Source: an uncultured Eubacteriales bacterium
Lineage (GTDB): Bacteria; Bacillota; Clostridia; Oscillospirales; Acutalibacteraceae
DNA: 15,767 nucleotides
Assembly: GCA_948815685.1 (NCBI GenBank)
Contig: CAQJOC010000009.1
Coordinates: forward strand, 8,002-23,768
Direction of reading: 5' to 3'
Of this stretch, positions 1 to 7,283 are shown piece by piece. Numbering within the stretch: position 1 is the stretch's first letter; each line of letters opens with the position of its first letter. A model generated the notes under the pieces. That model did no database searches, was not told the DNA's origin, and worked only from the letters and a program-made list of their open reading frames with translations. A program made the translations under genes and the position numbers.

Positions 1-485
1 GCTTTTCCCTCAGCTAAGACCGCCGCCTTTCCTACAACTCTTCCTTCTGCTTTATTTACTAAAGTTTCAATTGCAGTCAAAGATTCACCTGTACTTACAA
101 CGTCATCTACAATCAAAACCTTTTTTCCTTTTATACACTCAAAATCACTTTCAGACAAATATAAATTTTGAAGGCGTGCTGTAGTAATTGATTTAACTTG
201 AACATGTACAGGATTGTGCATATAAAGCTTAACACTTTTACGTGCTACAACGTATTTTTTTCCGGTTTTTCTGGCCATTTCATAGCAAAGCGGAATTCCT
301 TTTGCTTCGGCAGTGATTAAAACATCGTGTTCCGGACAACGTTTTAAAAGTTCTTCGGCAGTTTTTATTGTAAGTTCAATATCTCCAAGCATTATAAAAG
401 CAGCTATTTTTACCTTTTCATCAATCTTACAAATAGGAAGTTCTCTTTTGCATCCTGCAACTGTCAAAGTGTATTTCTCATCCAT
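1..485 (-). CDS. Purine-type (adenine phosphoribosyltransferase-like) PRTase, C-terminus cut off by window edge
   Basis: Translating the minus strand from the ATG at 485 gives an uninterrupted 161-codon reading frame that runs off the left edge. It is a type I phosphoribosyltransferase: the PRPP-binding loop VLIVDDVVSTGES lies at about residues 123-135, preceded by the hydrophobic strand VLITAEAKGIPL (about 55-66), which fits the purine-binding hood of the Apt/Xpt group. Such enzymes transfer phosphoribose from PRPP to a free purine base in the cytoplasm (salvage). The N-terminal part is less like textbook Apt, so the exact base used (adenine, xanthine or other) is uncertain. An AAGG sits 12 bases before the ATG, a weak and distant ribosome binding site. 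The gene lies 93 bases downstream of the HIT gene on the same strand and is probably co-transcribed with it. Both act on nucleotides. Confidence 0.82.
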   Translation of the reverse strand, partial: MDEKYTLTVAGCKRELPICKIDEKVKIAAFIMLGDIELTIKTAEELLKRCPEHDVLITAEAKGIPLCYEMARKTGKKYVVARKSVKLYMHNPVHVQVKSITTARLQNLYLSESDFECIKGKKVLIVDDVVSTGESLTAIETLVNKAEGRVVGKAAVLAEGK

Positions 486-578
486 AAAAATAATTATCCT
501 TCCAGTAAAAAACAAAATCTAAATAATTTTTAAAATTAAATATCAAATTACCACTCTCTAAAACAATCAAATATAAAA

Positions 579-920
579 TTAGCCCGGGGGCCATTTAAAA
601 TTTCTTCCTCCTAAAACATGAAAATGAATATGAGGAACAGTCTGACCTGCTTTTTCTCCACAGTTATTTACAACTCTATATCCGTTGCTTATTCTTAAAT
701 TTCGGCAAATTAAAGGTATAGTTTTAAAGATTTCAGCTATCAAATGTTTATTTTTATCATTTATTTCATCCGTATCTGCAATGTGAATTTTAGGTACAAC
801 AAGAAAATGAACCGGAGATACTGGATTTAAATCTTTAAAAGCTAAAATATTTTCGTCATCATATAAAATCTGTGCAGGAATATTTTTTGAAATAATTTTA
901 CAAAAAACACAGTCCGTCAT
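579..920 (-). CDS. HIT-family (HINT-like) nucleotide hydrolase
   Basis: A 113-residue histidine-triad protein. The N-terminus MTDCVFCKIISKNIPA and the C-terminal triad PHIHFHVLGG (His97, His99, His101) are those of the HINT branch, which hydrolyses purine nucleoside phosphoramidates and related AMP conjugates in the cytoplasm. The length is right for the family. An open frame continues 12 codons further upstream, but the ATG at 920 is preferred because GAGAGGG lies about six bases ahead of it and the family begins at this point. The two N-terminal cysteines with the CxxC spacing seen in many bacterial HINTs are present. The gene is first in a minus-strand unit with the phosphoribosyltransferase gene. 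A likely promoter lies at 962-990. Confidence 0.93.
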   Translation of the reverse strand: MTDCVFCKIISKNIPAQILYDDENILAFKDLNPVSPVHFLVVPKIHIADTDEINDKNKHLIAEIFKTIPLICRNLRISNGYRVVNNCGEKAGQTVPHIHFHVLGGRNFKWPPG

Positions 921-961
921 AAACGCCCTCTCAGAAAAATACAAAATTATTAACAATTGAT

Positions 962-990
962 ATTTTATGCTTACATATAGGTTTTGTCAA
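962..990 (-). promoter_or_regulatory. Sigma-A-type promoter for the HIT / phosphoribosyltransferase genes
   Basis: On the minus strand a perfect -35 TTGACA (985-990) is followed by a 17-base spacer and a -10 TAAAAT (962-967, five of six matches). It lies about 40 bases upstream of the HIT start and faces it. No other promoter-like pair this good is seen nearby. Confidence 0.7.
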
Positions 991-1169
991 GTCTCTTTTC
1001 ACCAGCCGCTTATCACAAAGAAATATATGAAAATATATGGAAAAAAGAAAATCTTTGGTCGATAATCGTAATATTAATACAAGAATGTAAAAGGAAATTT
1101 ATAACAGAAATAAATTATAGTAAAGAGTGTAAACTACAAGCAATAAAAATAGTTTATAAATAAAATGAG

Positions 1170-1344
1170 GGAAACACCGCACAAAGATTAAATTGTACCA
1201 ATTTATATCCTACCCCCTCGGTATATTTATGTAACAACTCGATATAAATATTTATTTAATCACAATAATTTCGTTGATATGTAACTAAAATTATATTTGT
1301 CAGAGTTATTAAAATTTCAAAGCTGATCTTTGTGCGGTGTTGCC
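1170..1344. mobile_element. MITE-like element with 19-bp terminal inverted repeats
   Basis: The left end GGAAACACCGCACAAAGAT (1170-1188) and the right end ATCTTTGTGCGGTGTTGCC (1326-1344) are inverted repeats matching at 18 of 19 positions. They enclose 137 bases of AT-rich sequence without an open frame. This is the form of a non-autonomous miniature transposable element. No clear target duplication is visible, so the outer limits are approximate. The right end plus the next four bases (GGTGTTGCCTTAA, 1336-1348) recurs exactly at 14776-14788, next to a transposase remnant, which favours a mobile origin. A structured RNA or a bidirectional hairpin is the alternative. Confidence 0.6.
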
Positions 1345-1357
1345 TTAAGTTTGAACT

Positions 1358-1375
1358 CTGTTTACATGAAATTTT
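1358..1375 (+). repeat. Solo copy of an element end also seen at 15088-15105
   Basis: CTGTTTACATGAAATTTT at 1358-1375 matches CTGTTTAGACGAAATTTT at 15088-15105 at 16 of 18 positions. The second copy is the inverted-repeat end of the small element at 15084-15223. No partner end was found to the right of this copy, so it may be a decayed element or a chance match. Confidence 0.35.
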
Positions 1376-1458
1376 GAAAAAATATATCTTTATAAGTCTA
1401 TCAGTTAAAGATTTCGTTTGTTTTTTATAAAATCCCTAATTAAAGAATGAGCAAGATG

Positions 1459-1491
1459 AAATATAAAAAATATTGGACTTTTTTTATATTT
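1459..1491. repeat. Perfect 12-bp AT-only hairpin
   Basis: AAATATAAAAAA (1459-1470) and TTTTTTATATTT (1480-1491) are perfectly complementary around a nine-base loop. The structure could act as a weak terminator in either direction or be a by-product of AT richness. It lies about 125 bases before the RNA methyltransferase start. Confidence 0.4.
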
Positions 1492-1615
1492 ACAATTTTT
1501 AAATTATTCGCATATAAAAAAGTGAAGTTCTTTTTAAGGTTTGTTTTTTATGTTTTTTAATTTGTATATTATAATTATATCCATTATGATTTTAAAAAGA
1601 CAGAGGTTTTAAAAA

Positions 1616-2392
1616 TTGATAACAAGTAAAAGTAATGAAAACATAAAATATGCAATAAAACTTTTAAGTTCTTCCAAATCAAGAAAAGAAAATTGTGAAT
1701 TTATAATAGAAGGCTTACGCTTAGCAAGAGAGGCGGTTAAAAATGGTATAAAAATAAACTTGACATTTTATAGTGAAGATTTTTATAAAAATTTCAAAAA
1801 AGAAGCTGATGAAATTCTAAAATTTTCTAAAAAATCTTTTCTTGTTGGTACAAATATAATAAAATCTATATCAGATACAAAAACTCCCCAAGGTATGGTT
1901 TGCATTTGTGAATTCATAGATAACAGTTTGCACCTTGATAAAAATATAAATAAGGTGTTGGTTTTAGATAATATTCAAAATCCTTCTAATTTGGGTGCAA
2001 TCATAAGAATATGTGACGCTCTGGGATTTGATGGTGTTATTATTTCAAAAAATTCTTGTGATATATATAATCCAAAGGTAATAAGGGGAAGTATGGGGAG
2101 TGTTTTTAAGACTAAAATTTTAATATCCGACGACTTAGAATCCAATATATTTAATCTGAACAACAATGGTGTTTCAACTTTGGCAATGGTGGTTGAAAGA
2201 GGTGCGGAAGATATAAGAAGTTTTAGAAATTTAAAAAATGTAGCTTTAGTTATAGGCAATGAAGGAAACGGAATAAGAGACGAAATAATAAAAATCTGTA
2301 AATATAAAGCATTTATCCCTATAAAAGAAAATGTAAACTCATTAAATGCATCAGTAGCTGCAGGTATCGCTATGTGGGAAATAAGCAGATAA
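1616..2392 (+). CDS. TrmH/SpoU-family RNA 2'-O-methyltransferase
   Basis: A 258-residue SPOUT methyltransferase that should methylate ribose 2'-OH groups of rRNA or tRNA using S-adenosylmethionine. All three SpoU motifs are present: motif 1 NIQNPSNLGAIIR (residues 119-131, with the conserved Asn and Arg), motif 2 LVIGNEGNGI (211-220), and motif 3 IPIKENVNSLNASVAAGIA (234-252), which forms the trefoil-knot cofactor site. The N-terminal 95 residues (KSRKENCEFIIEGLRLAREA and on) are the usual substrate-binding domain of the family. The start is a TTG at 1616, chosen because AGAGG lies nine bases ahead and the protein then begins at the normal family position. A TATAAT at 1570-1575 may be its -10 box, though no good -35 is seen. 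The RNA target cannot be told from sequence. dprA follows after 15 bases. Confidence 0.92.
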   Translation: MITSKSNENIKYAIKLLSSSKSRKENCEFIIEGLRLAREAVKNGIKINLTFYSEDFYKNFKKEADEILKFSKKSFLVGTNIIKSISDTKTPQGMVCICEFIDNSLHLDKNINKVLVLDNIQNPSNLGAIIRICDALGFDGVIISKNSCDIYNPKVIRGSMGSVFKTKILISDDLESNIFNLNNNGVSTLAMVVERGAEDIRSFRNLKNVALVIGNEGNGIRDEIIKICKYKAFIPIKENVNSLNASVAAGIAMWEISR

Positions 2393-2407
2393 AGGACGGA
2401 GAAATTT

Positions 2408-3322
2408 ATGAATGATAATGGTAAAGTTTACTGGATTTGGCTCCAACAAGCTTTGAAATACGGAAGTAATAAGATAAGAACTGTTAATCTCATATATGAC
2501 TCCGCAGAAGATTTTTATAATGCCGGCATATCTGAATGGAAAATGTGTGGCTGTTTTACAAAAAAAGAAATCGATTTTATGAGTAATTGTAAACTTGACA
2601 AGGCTTATTTGGTTTTGGACAGGTGTAAACAGCTTGGGCAAGATGTGGTAACAATGTCTGATGAAAGATATCCGGAAAGTCTAAGGCACATTGCAAATCC
2701 GCCTTGTGTCTTATATGTTAAGGGTGAACTGCCCAATATGGACAATAAAATCTGTATTGCTGTTGTTGGAACCAGAAGTGCCTCTCTTTATGGTGTTCAG
2801 ATGGCATTTGATATATCTTGGGAACTTGCAAAAGCAGGAGTAATTGTTGTAAGTGGAGGAGCTTTGGGAATAGATGAATCCGCACATAAAGGTGCTTTGC
2901 AGGGGGGAGGAAAAACCGTTGCGGTACTAGGATGTGGGGTAAATTATCCTTACTTGATGCAAAATGAACCTCTTAGAGAGGTAATAGCACAAAATGGTGC
3001 GATAATTTCTGAATTTGCTCCGGATTTTCCTGCTTATCCGTCTAATTTCCCGATGAGAAACAGAATAATTTCGGGGTTATCTTTGGGAACTGTAGTAGTA
3101 GAAGCCAGCAAAAGAAGTGGTTCGCTGATTACTGCAGGTTTGGCACTTGAACAAAATAAAGATGTCTTTGCCGTACCTGTTGATATGAACAGTCCTCTTT
3201 CAGAGGGAACAACTGCCTTAATTCGTGATGGGGCAAAGGTTGTTACAAATGGGGAAGATATATTGTGTGAATACAGAACTTCATATTTTAGGGAAAAAGA
3301 GAAAGAAAAAAAAAGAAGATGA
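2408..3322 (+). CDS. dprA: DNA-processing protein DprA, N-terminal and Rossmann part (ends at an A9 frameshift)
   Basis: A 304-residue product carrying the whole DprA core. An N-terminal SAM-like helical segment (about 1-100) leads into the Rossmann fold with VVGTRSASLYG (119-129), VVSGGALGIDESAHKGAL (147-164), PMRNRIISGLS (215-225) and the EASKRSGSLITAGLALEQ stretch (232-249). DprA binds single-stranded DNA and loads RecA during natural transformation, and it is widely conserved even where competence is unproven. The frame stops at 3320-3322, just after a run of nine A (3306-3314). The missing C-terminal winged helix lies immediately downstream in another frame (3306-3773). Losing one A from the run would join the two parts into one protein of about 454 residues. 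The start ATG follows a GGACGGAG ribosome binding site, 15 bases after the methyltransferase stop. Confidence 0.93.
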   Translation: MNDNGKVYWIWLQQALKYGSNKIRTVNLIYDSAEDFYNAGISEWKMCGCFTKKEIDFMSNCKLDKAYLVLDRCKQLGQDVVTMSDERYPESLRHIANPPCVLYVKGELPNMDNKICIAVVGTRSASLYGVQMAFDISWELAKAGVIVVSGGALGIDESAHKGALQGGGKTVAVLGCGVNYPYLMQNEPLREVIAQNGAIISEFAPDFPAYPSNFPMRNRIISGLSLGTVVVEASKRSGSLITAGLALEQNKDVFAVPVDMNSPLSEGTTALIRDGAKVVTNGEDILCEYRTSYFREKEKEKKRR

Positions 3323-3773
3323 AACTTTGTTATTTGAACGACCGACTGAAGAAAATTACGAACAGAGAACAGCCGGATTAAATGCAGAGCATGATATGTG
3401 TATCCCTCTGAAAGTTACTGATTTGAAAAACCAAAAATCAAGTAAAAACACAGGACAAGATACTAAGCGAGGGAAAATTATGAAGAATGCAGAGAAAGGT
3501 GTTAATAACTATGATATAAAAAAGCCAATGGGAGATAAAATGGAAAATAAAGTAGAAAATAAGGAAGAAAATGGGATTAATTATGATATAAATAGCTTGT
3601 CTTTAAATGAACAGAATGTATATAATGCTCTTAAGGACGGAAAAAAACATGTGGATTCAATAGTTGTTAAAACCGGATTGCCGATAGGAAAGCTTTTATC
3701 TTTGCTAACGAATATGGAGCTTTCGGGGATTATTGAATCTTATGCCGGCAAAATTTATGGACTTAAAGAGTAG
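3306..3773 (+). pseudogene. dprA: Out-of-frame C-terminal part of dprA: charged linker plus winged helix
   Basis: This open frame, one base out of phase with dprA, has no ribosome binding site at its junction and is best read as the detached 3' end of dprA. Its last 59 residues (about 3594-3770) look like the DprA winged-helix domain (SLNEQNVYNAL, then VDSIVVKTGLPIGKLLSLL and LSGIIESYAGKIYGL). About 90 residues of low-complexity, very hydrophilic linker come before it, rich in Lys, Glu and Asn, with quasi-repeats such as MENKVENKEENG. The winged helix is well preserved, without stop codons, so the split is recent, a sequencing error, or overcome by slippage on the A9 tract. It could also be translated alone from an internal start, but none with a good ribosome binding site is obvious. 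Confidence 0.75.
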
Positions 3774-3883
3774 AAAATAAAAAGTAGAAAATAGAAGGTA
3801 AAAAACAAAAAAGTAAAAAGAAAAAAATTAAAAATAGAAAAAGCAAAAAAAATCACAGAATATTAGTTTAGGATGGGAACGAA
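3774..3883 (+). other. A-rich purine-strand spacer between dprA and topA
   Basis: Nearly all A and G on the plus strand, with irregular short repeats of the type AAAAAGTAGAAAATAG around 3774-3800. It ends in the topA ribosome binding site (GGATGGG). It looks like a continuation, outside the reading frame, of the low-complexity expansion seen in the dprA linker. No hairpin terminator is visible, so read-through from dprA into topA is likely. Confidence 0.5.
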
Positions 3884-5974
3884 ATGTCTAACTTGGTTAT
3901 TGTTGAGTCACCGGCTAAGGCGAAAACGATTAAGAAATATTTGGGAAAAGGATTTGATGTTGTCGCATCTATGGGTCATGTTCGTGATTTACCCGAGAAA
4001 AGGCTAAGTGTGGATATTAAGCATGATTTTAAACCTAAATATGAGATAATAAAAGGAAAAGAAAAAACGGTAGATGAACTTTGTGCAAGAGCGAAAAAAA
4101 GTGAAAAAATATTTCTGGCGACAGACCCCGACCGAGAAGGCGAAGCAATATCTTGGCATCTGGCTTATATTTTGGGACTTAACCTTGAAGATAATAATCG
4201 TGTTACGTTTAATGAAATTACAAAAAACGGAATAGGTAACGGAATGAAAAATCCTCGAAGTATAGACATTGACCTTGTCAATGCCCAGCAGGTCAGGCGG
4301 ATTTTAGATAGGCTTGTAGGTTACAAATTAAGTCCCTTTCTTTGTAAAAAAATTTGTAAAGGTCTGTCAGCAGGGAGGGTGCAATCCGTTGCTCTTCGAA
4401 TTATAGTCGACCGCGAAGAAGAAATAAGAAAATTTGTTCCCGACGAATATTGGACAATAGAGGCAAGTCTTATTCCCCATGGGGCAAGGAAACATTTTAC
4501 AGCTCTGTTTTATGGTGATGAAAACGGTAAAATTGAGATAAAAGATGAAAAAACCGCAAAAGAAATAATAAAAAGTCTTGAAGGTTCTGAATATACAATA
4601 TCAAATCTTAAAAAAGGAAAACGAAAAAGGTCTCCGGCACCACCGTTTATTACATCAACCTTGCAACAAGAGTCTTCCAGAAAACTTGGATTTCAGGCAA
4701 AAAGAACCATGAAAGTTGCTCAAGAACTTTATGAGGGCCTTGAAATTGAAAATATGGGAGCAGTGGGACTTATTACCTATATGAGAACGGATTCTTTGAG
4801 AATTTCCGAAGATGCAATTAAGGAGGGCAGAGAGTATATATTAAAAACTTTCGGAGAGAAATATTTACCCAAAGAGCCAAGGAGATTTAAAACTAAAGCG
4901 AATGCTCAGGATGGTCACGAGGCAATCAGACCTACAATGCCGGAAATGAATCCGGAAAAAGTAAAAAATAATTTAAGCAGTGACCAATATAAACTTTATA
5001 AACTTATTTGGGAAAGGTTTACGGCCAGTCAGATGTCTGACTGTATACACAGTACTACTCAAGCTGCAATATCAGCGGGTAAATATATATTTAAGGCGTC
5101 GGGATATACTGTTGATTTTGATGGATATACGGCTTTATATGTTGAAGGAAGTGATGTCGAACAAGAAAAAGAAAAAGCATTACCGGAACTAAAGGAAGGA
5201 ATGCTCCTTAAGCTTAAATCTCTTGAACCGAATCAACATTTTACACAGCCTCCCCCTAGGTATACTGAGGCATCACTTATAAAAACATTAGAAAAAAATG
5301 GAATTGGGAGACCTTCCACATACGCTGCGACTATTTCAACAATTACCGCTAGAGAATATGTCATACGGGAAGCAAAGGTTTTAAAACCTACCGAACTCGG
5401 AGAAACAGTCACAAAGCTTATGAAAGACAAATTTTCTAAAATCGTAAATTTGAAATTTACCGCACAGATGGAAAACGAACTTGATACGGTTGAAGATGGA
5501 AAATGCGATTGGGTTGAGATTCTTAAAGATTTTTACGGAGATTTTGAAAAAACACTTGAAAAAGCAAAGGAATCCATGAAAGATGTAAAGATTGAGCTTG
5601 AAGAAAATAAAACAGATCTAATTTGTGAACTTTGCGGCAAGCCTATGGTAATTAAACGGGGAAGGTTTGGAAAGTTCATAGGCTGTTCGGGGTATCCGGA
5701 ATGTAAAAATATCAAAAAAATAATTAATAAAACAGGTGCCAAATGCCCAAAATGCGGAGGCGATGTAATATCCAGAAAAAGTAAAAGAGGCAGAATTTTC
5801 TATGGATGCAGCGAATATCCCAAATGTGATTTCATATCTTGGGATGAGCCGATAGATGAGAAATGTCCGAATTGCCATAAACAACTATTCAGAAAAAACA
5901 CAAAAAAACCGAAAATTTACTGTGCAACTGAAGGCTGTGGCTATGAGAAGGTAGAGGAAAATGGAAAGAGCTAA
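3884..5974 (+). CDS. topA: DNA topoisomerase I (type IA)
   Basis: A 696-residue type IA topoisomerase that relaxes negatively supercoiled DNA by cutting and passing one strand. The TOPRIM domain opens with NLVIVESPAKAKTIKKYLG (Glu8 as the general acid/base) and carries the metal-binding DPDREGEA (81-88). The active-site tyrosine is Tyr299 in GLITYMRTDS. The C-terminus has three four-cysteine zinc ribbons, at about 581-607, 621-648 and 661-685, the standard arrangement in Clostridia and Bacilli. The ATG at 3884 follows GGATGGG at normal spacing. The gene overlaps trmFO by 14 bases, so the two are translationally linked, as in the common topA-trmFO pair of Bacillota. Confidence 0.98.
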   Translation: MSNLVIVESPAKAKTIKKYLGKGFDVVASMGHVRDLPEKRLSVDIKHDFKPKYEIIKGKEKTVDELCARAKKSEKIFLATDPDREGEAISWHLAYILGLNLEDNNRVTFNEITKNGIGNGMKNPRSIDIDLVNAQQVRRILDRLVGYKLSPFLCKKICKGLSAGRVQSVALRIIVDREEEIRKFVPDEYWTIEASLIPHGARKHFTALFYGDENGKIEIKDEKTAKEIIKSLEGSEYTISNLKKGKRKRSPAPPFITSTLQQESSRKLGFQAKRTMKVAQELYEGLEIENMGAVGLITYMRTDSLRISEDAIKEGREYILKTFGEKYLPKEPRRFKTKANAQDGHEAIRPTMPEMNPEKVKNNLSSDQYKLYKLIWERFTASQMSDCIHSTTQAAISAGKYIFKASGYTVDFDGYTALYVEGSDVEQEKEKALPELKEGMLLKLKSLEPNQHFTQPPPRYTEASLIKTLEKNGIGRPSTYAATISTITAREYVIREAKVLKPTELGETVTKLMKDKFSKIVNLKFTAQMENELDTVEDGKCDWVEILKDFYGDFEKTLEKAKESMKDVKIELEENKTDLICELCGKPMVIKRGRFGKFIGCSGYPECKNIKKIINKTGAKCPKCGGDVISRKSKRGRIFYGCSEYPKCDFISWDEPIDEKCPNCHKQLFRKNTKKPKIYCATEGCGYEKVEENGKS

Positions 5975-7283
5975 AGTAATAGGTGCAGGACTTGCGGGAT
6001 GTGAAGCGGCTTGGCAGATTGCCGAAGCAGGGATTAAAGTCAGACTATACGATATGAAACCGAAAAAATATTCACCGGCACATAAAAGTCCGTTTTTATG
6101 TGAATTGGTATGTTCCAATTCATTAAAAAGTAATGAACTTACAAATGCAAGCGGTCTTTTAAAAGAAGAACTCAGAATGCTTGATTCTTTAATTGTCGGG
6201 TGTGCCGATAAATGCAGAGTTCCTGCCGGCGGAGCTTTAGCGGTAGACAGAGAAAAATTTTCACGTATGGTTACAGATAAAATAAAATCTCATAAAAATA
6301 TAAATTTTACGGAAAAAGAAATTAAAGATTTAAATTTGGATGCGGATATTATAATAGTCGCAACAGGACCGCTTACATCCGAACCGTTAGCCGAATACAT
6401 ATCTCAAATTTGCGGAAAATCTCTTAATTTTTTTGATGCAGCTGCCCCAATTGTTACAGCAGAAAGTATCGATATGAATCATGCATTTTTTGCCTCCAGA
6501 TATGGGAAGGGCAACGGAGAAGATTATTTAAACTGTCCTATGGACAAGGAAGAATATGAGCTTTTTTATAATTATCTTATAAATGCCGAAAGAGCTCCGG
6601 TTAAGGACTTTGATGTATTGGAACCAAAAGTATATGAAGGCTGTATGCCGGTAGAAGTATTGGCCTCTAGGGGAAAAGATGCACTGCGATACGGACCTAT
6701 GAAACCGGTTGGACTGCAAAATCCCGAAACAGGCAGATGTCCATATGCAGTGGTTCAGCTTCGCAGAGAAAACATAAGTGGAAATTTATATAATATGGTT
6801 GGATTTCAGACAAATTTAAAATTTAAAGAGCAAAAAATAACTTTTGGTTTTATTCCCGCTTTAAAAAATGCCGAATTTATAAGATTTGGGGTTATGCACA
6901 GAAACACTTTTATAGATTCTCCGAGAATTTTGGATAAGACTTATTCCATGAAAAGTAATTCAAAAATTTTTTTCGCAGGTCAGATTACGGGAACCGAAGG
7001 ATATATTGAATCTGTTTCATCAGGACTTGTTGCGGGTCTGAATGCAATAAAGAAACTGAAAGGAAAGAATTCCGTTATTTTTCCTCAAGAAACAATGACA
7101 GGAGCTTTGGCTTCATATATAAGCGATAAAAGTATAGAAAATTTTCAGCCGATGGGAGCAAATTTTGGAATTATTCCGCCTCTTGACGAAAAAATCAGAG
7201 ACAAAAAATTAAAAAAAGAAAAAATTGCTCAAAGAGCCCTTAAATTAATTGAAAAGGTGATACTTAATGAAAATAATAGTTGA
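5961..7283 (+). CDS. trmFO: tRNA (uracil-5-)-methyltransferase, folate/FAD dependent
   Basis: A 440-residue flavoprotein that makes ribothymidine at position 54 of the tRNA T-loop, using methylenetetrahydrofolate as carbon donor and reduced FAD. The N-terminal dinucleotide-binding motif VIGAGLAGCEAA is at residues 6-17. Two cysteines match the catalytic pair known in Bacillus TrmFO: Cys51 in LVCSNSLKS and Cys228 in YEGCMPVEVLASRG. The C-terminal GQITGTEGYIESVSSGLVAG is the FAD-contacting end typical of the family. The length is normal. The start ATG lies inside the last codons of topA, preceded by AAGGTAGAGGAA, and the 3' end overlaps plsX by 17 bases. Confidence 0.97.
   Translation: MERAKVIGAGLAGCEAAWQIAEAGIKVRLYDMKPKKYSPAHKSPFLCELVCSNSLKSNELTNASGLLKEELRMLDSLIVGCADKCRVPAGGALAVDREKFSRMVTDKIKSHKNINFTEKEIKDLNLDADIIIVATGPLTSEPLAEYISQICGKSLNFFDAAAPIVTAESIDMNHAFFASRYGKGNGEDYLNCPMDKEEYELFYNYLINAERAPVKDFDVLEPKVYEGCMPVEVLASRGKDALRYGPMKPVGLQNPETGRCPYAVVQLRRENISGNLYNMVGFQTNLKFKEQKITFGFIPALKNAEFIRFGVMHRNTFIDSPRILDKTYSMKSNSKIFFAGQITGTEGYIESVSSGLVAGLNAIKKLKGKNSVIFPQETMTGALASYISDKSIENFQPMGANFGIIPPLDEKIRDKKLKKEKIAQRALKLIEKVILNENNS

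Larger units (their letters stand above)
957..1615. other. Gene-free interval with element debris
   Basis: This 659-base interval between divergent genes holds no convincing reading frame. It contains the HIT promoter at its left end, the inverted-repeat element at 1170-1344, a solo element end at 1358-1375, an AT-only hairpin at 1459-1491, and the leader of the RNA methyltransferase gene with a TATAAT at 1570-1575. Bases 991-1169 show nothing recognisable. Confidence 0.6.

Noticed and set aside
885..956. Upstream ATG at 956 as the start of the HIT protein
   Set aside because: The 12 extra residues are not part of the family. GAGAGGG lies correctly before the ATG at 920.
1170..1344. CRISPR array or riboswitch in the 957-1615 gap
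   Set aside because: Only one inverted pair, no direct repeats with spacers, and no recognisable riboswitch core.
1975..2259. Long minus-strand frames inside the housekeeping genes (also inside topA, plsX, rnc and others)
   Set aside because: Shadows of well-supported genes, without ribosome binding sites or domain motifs.
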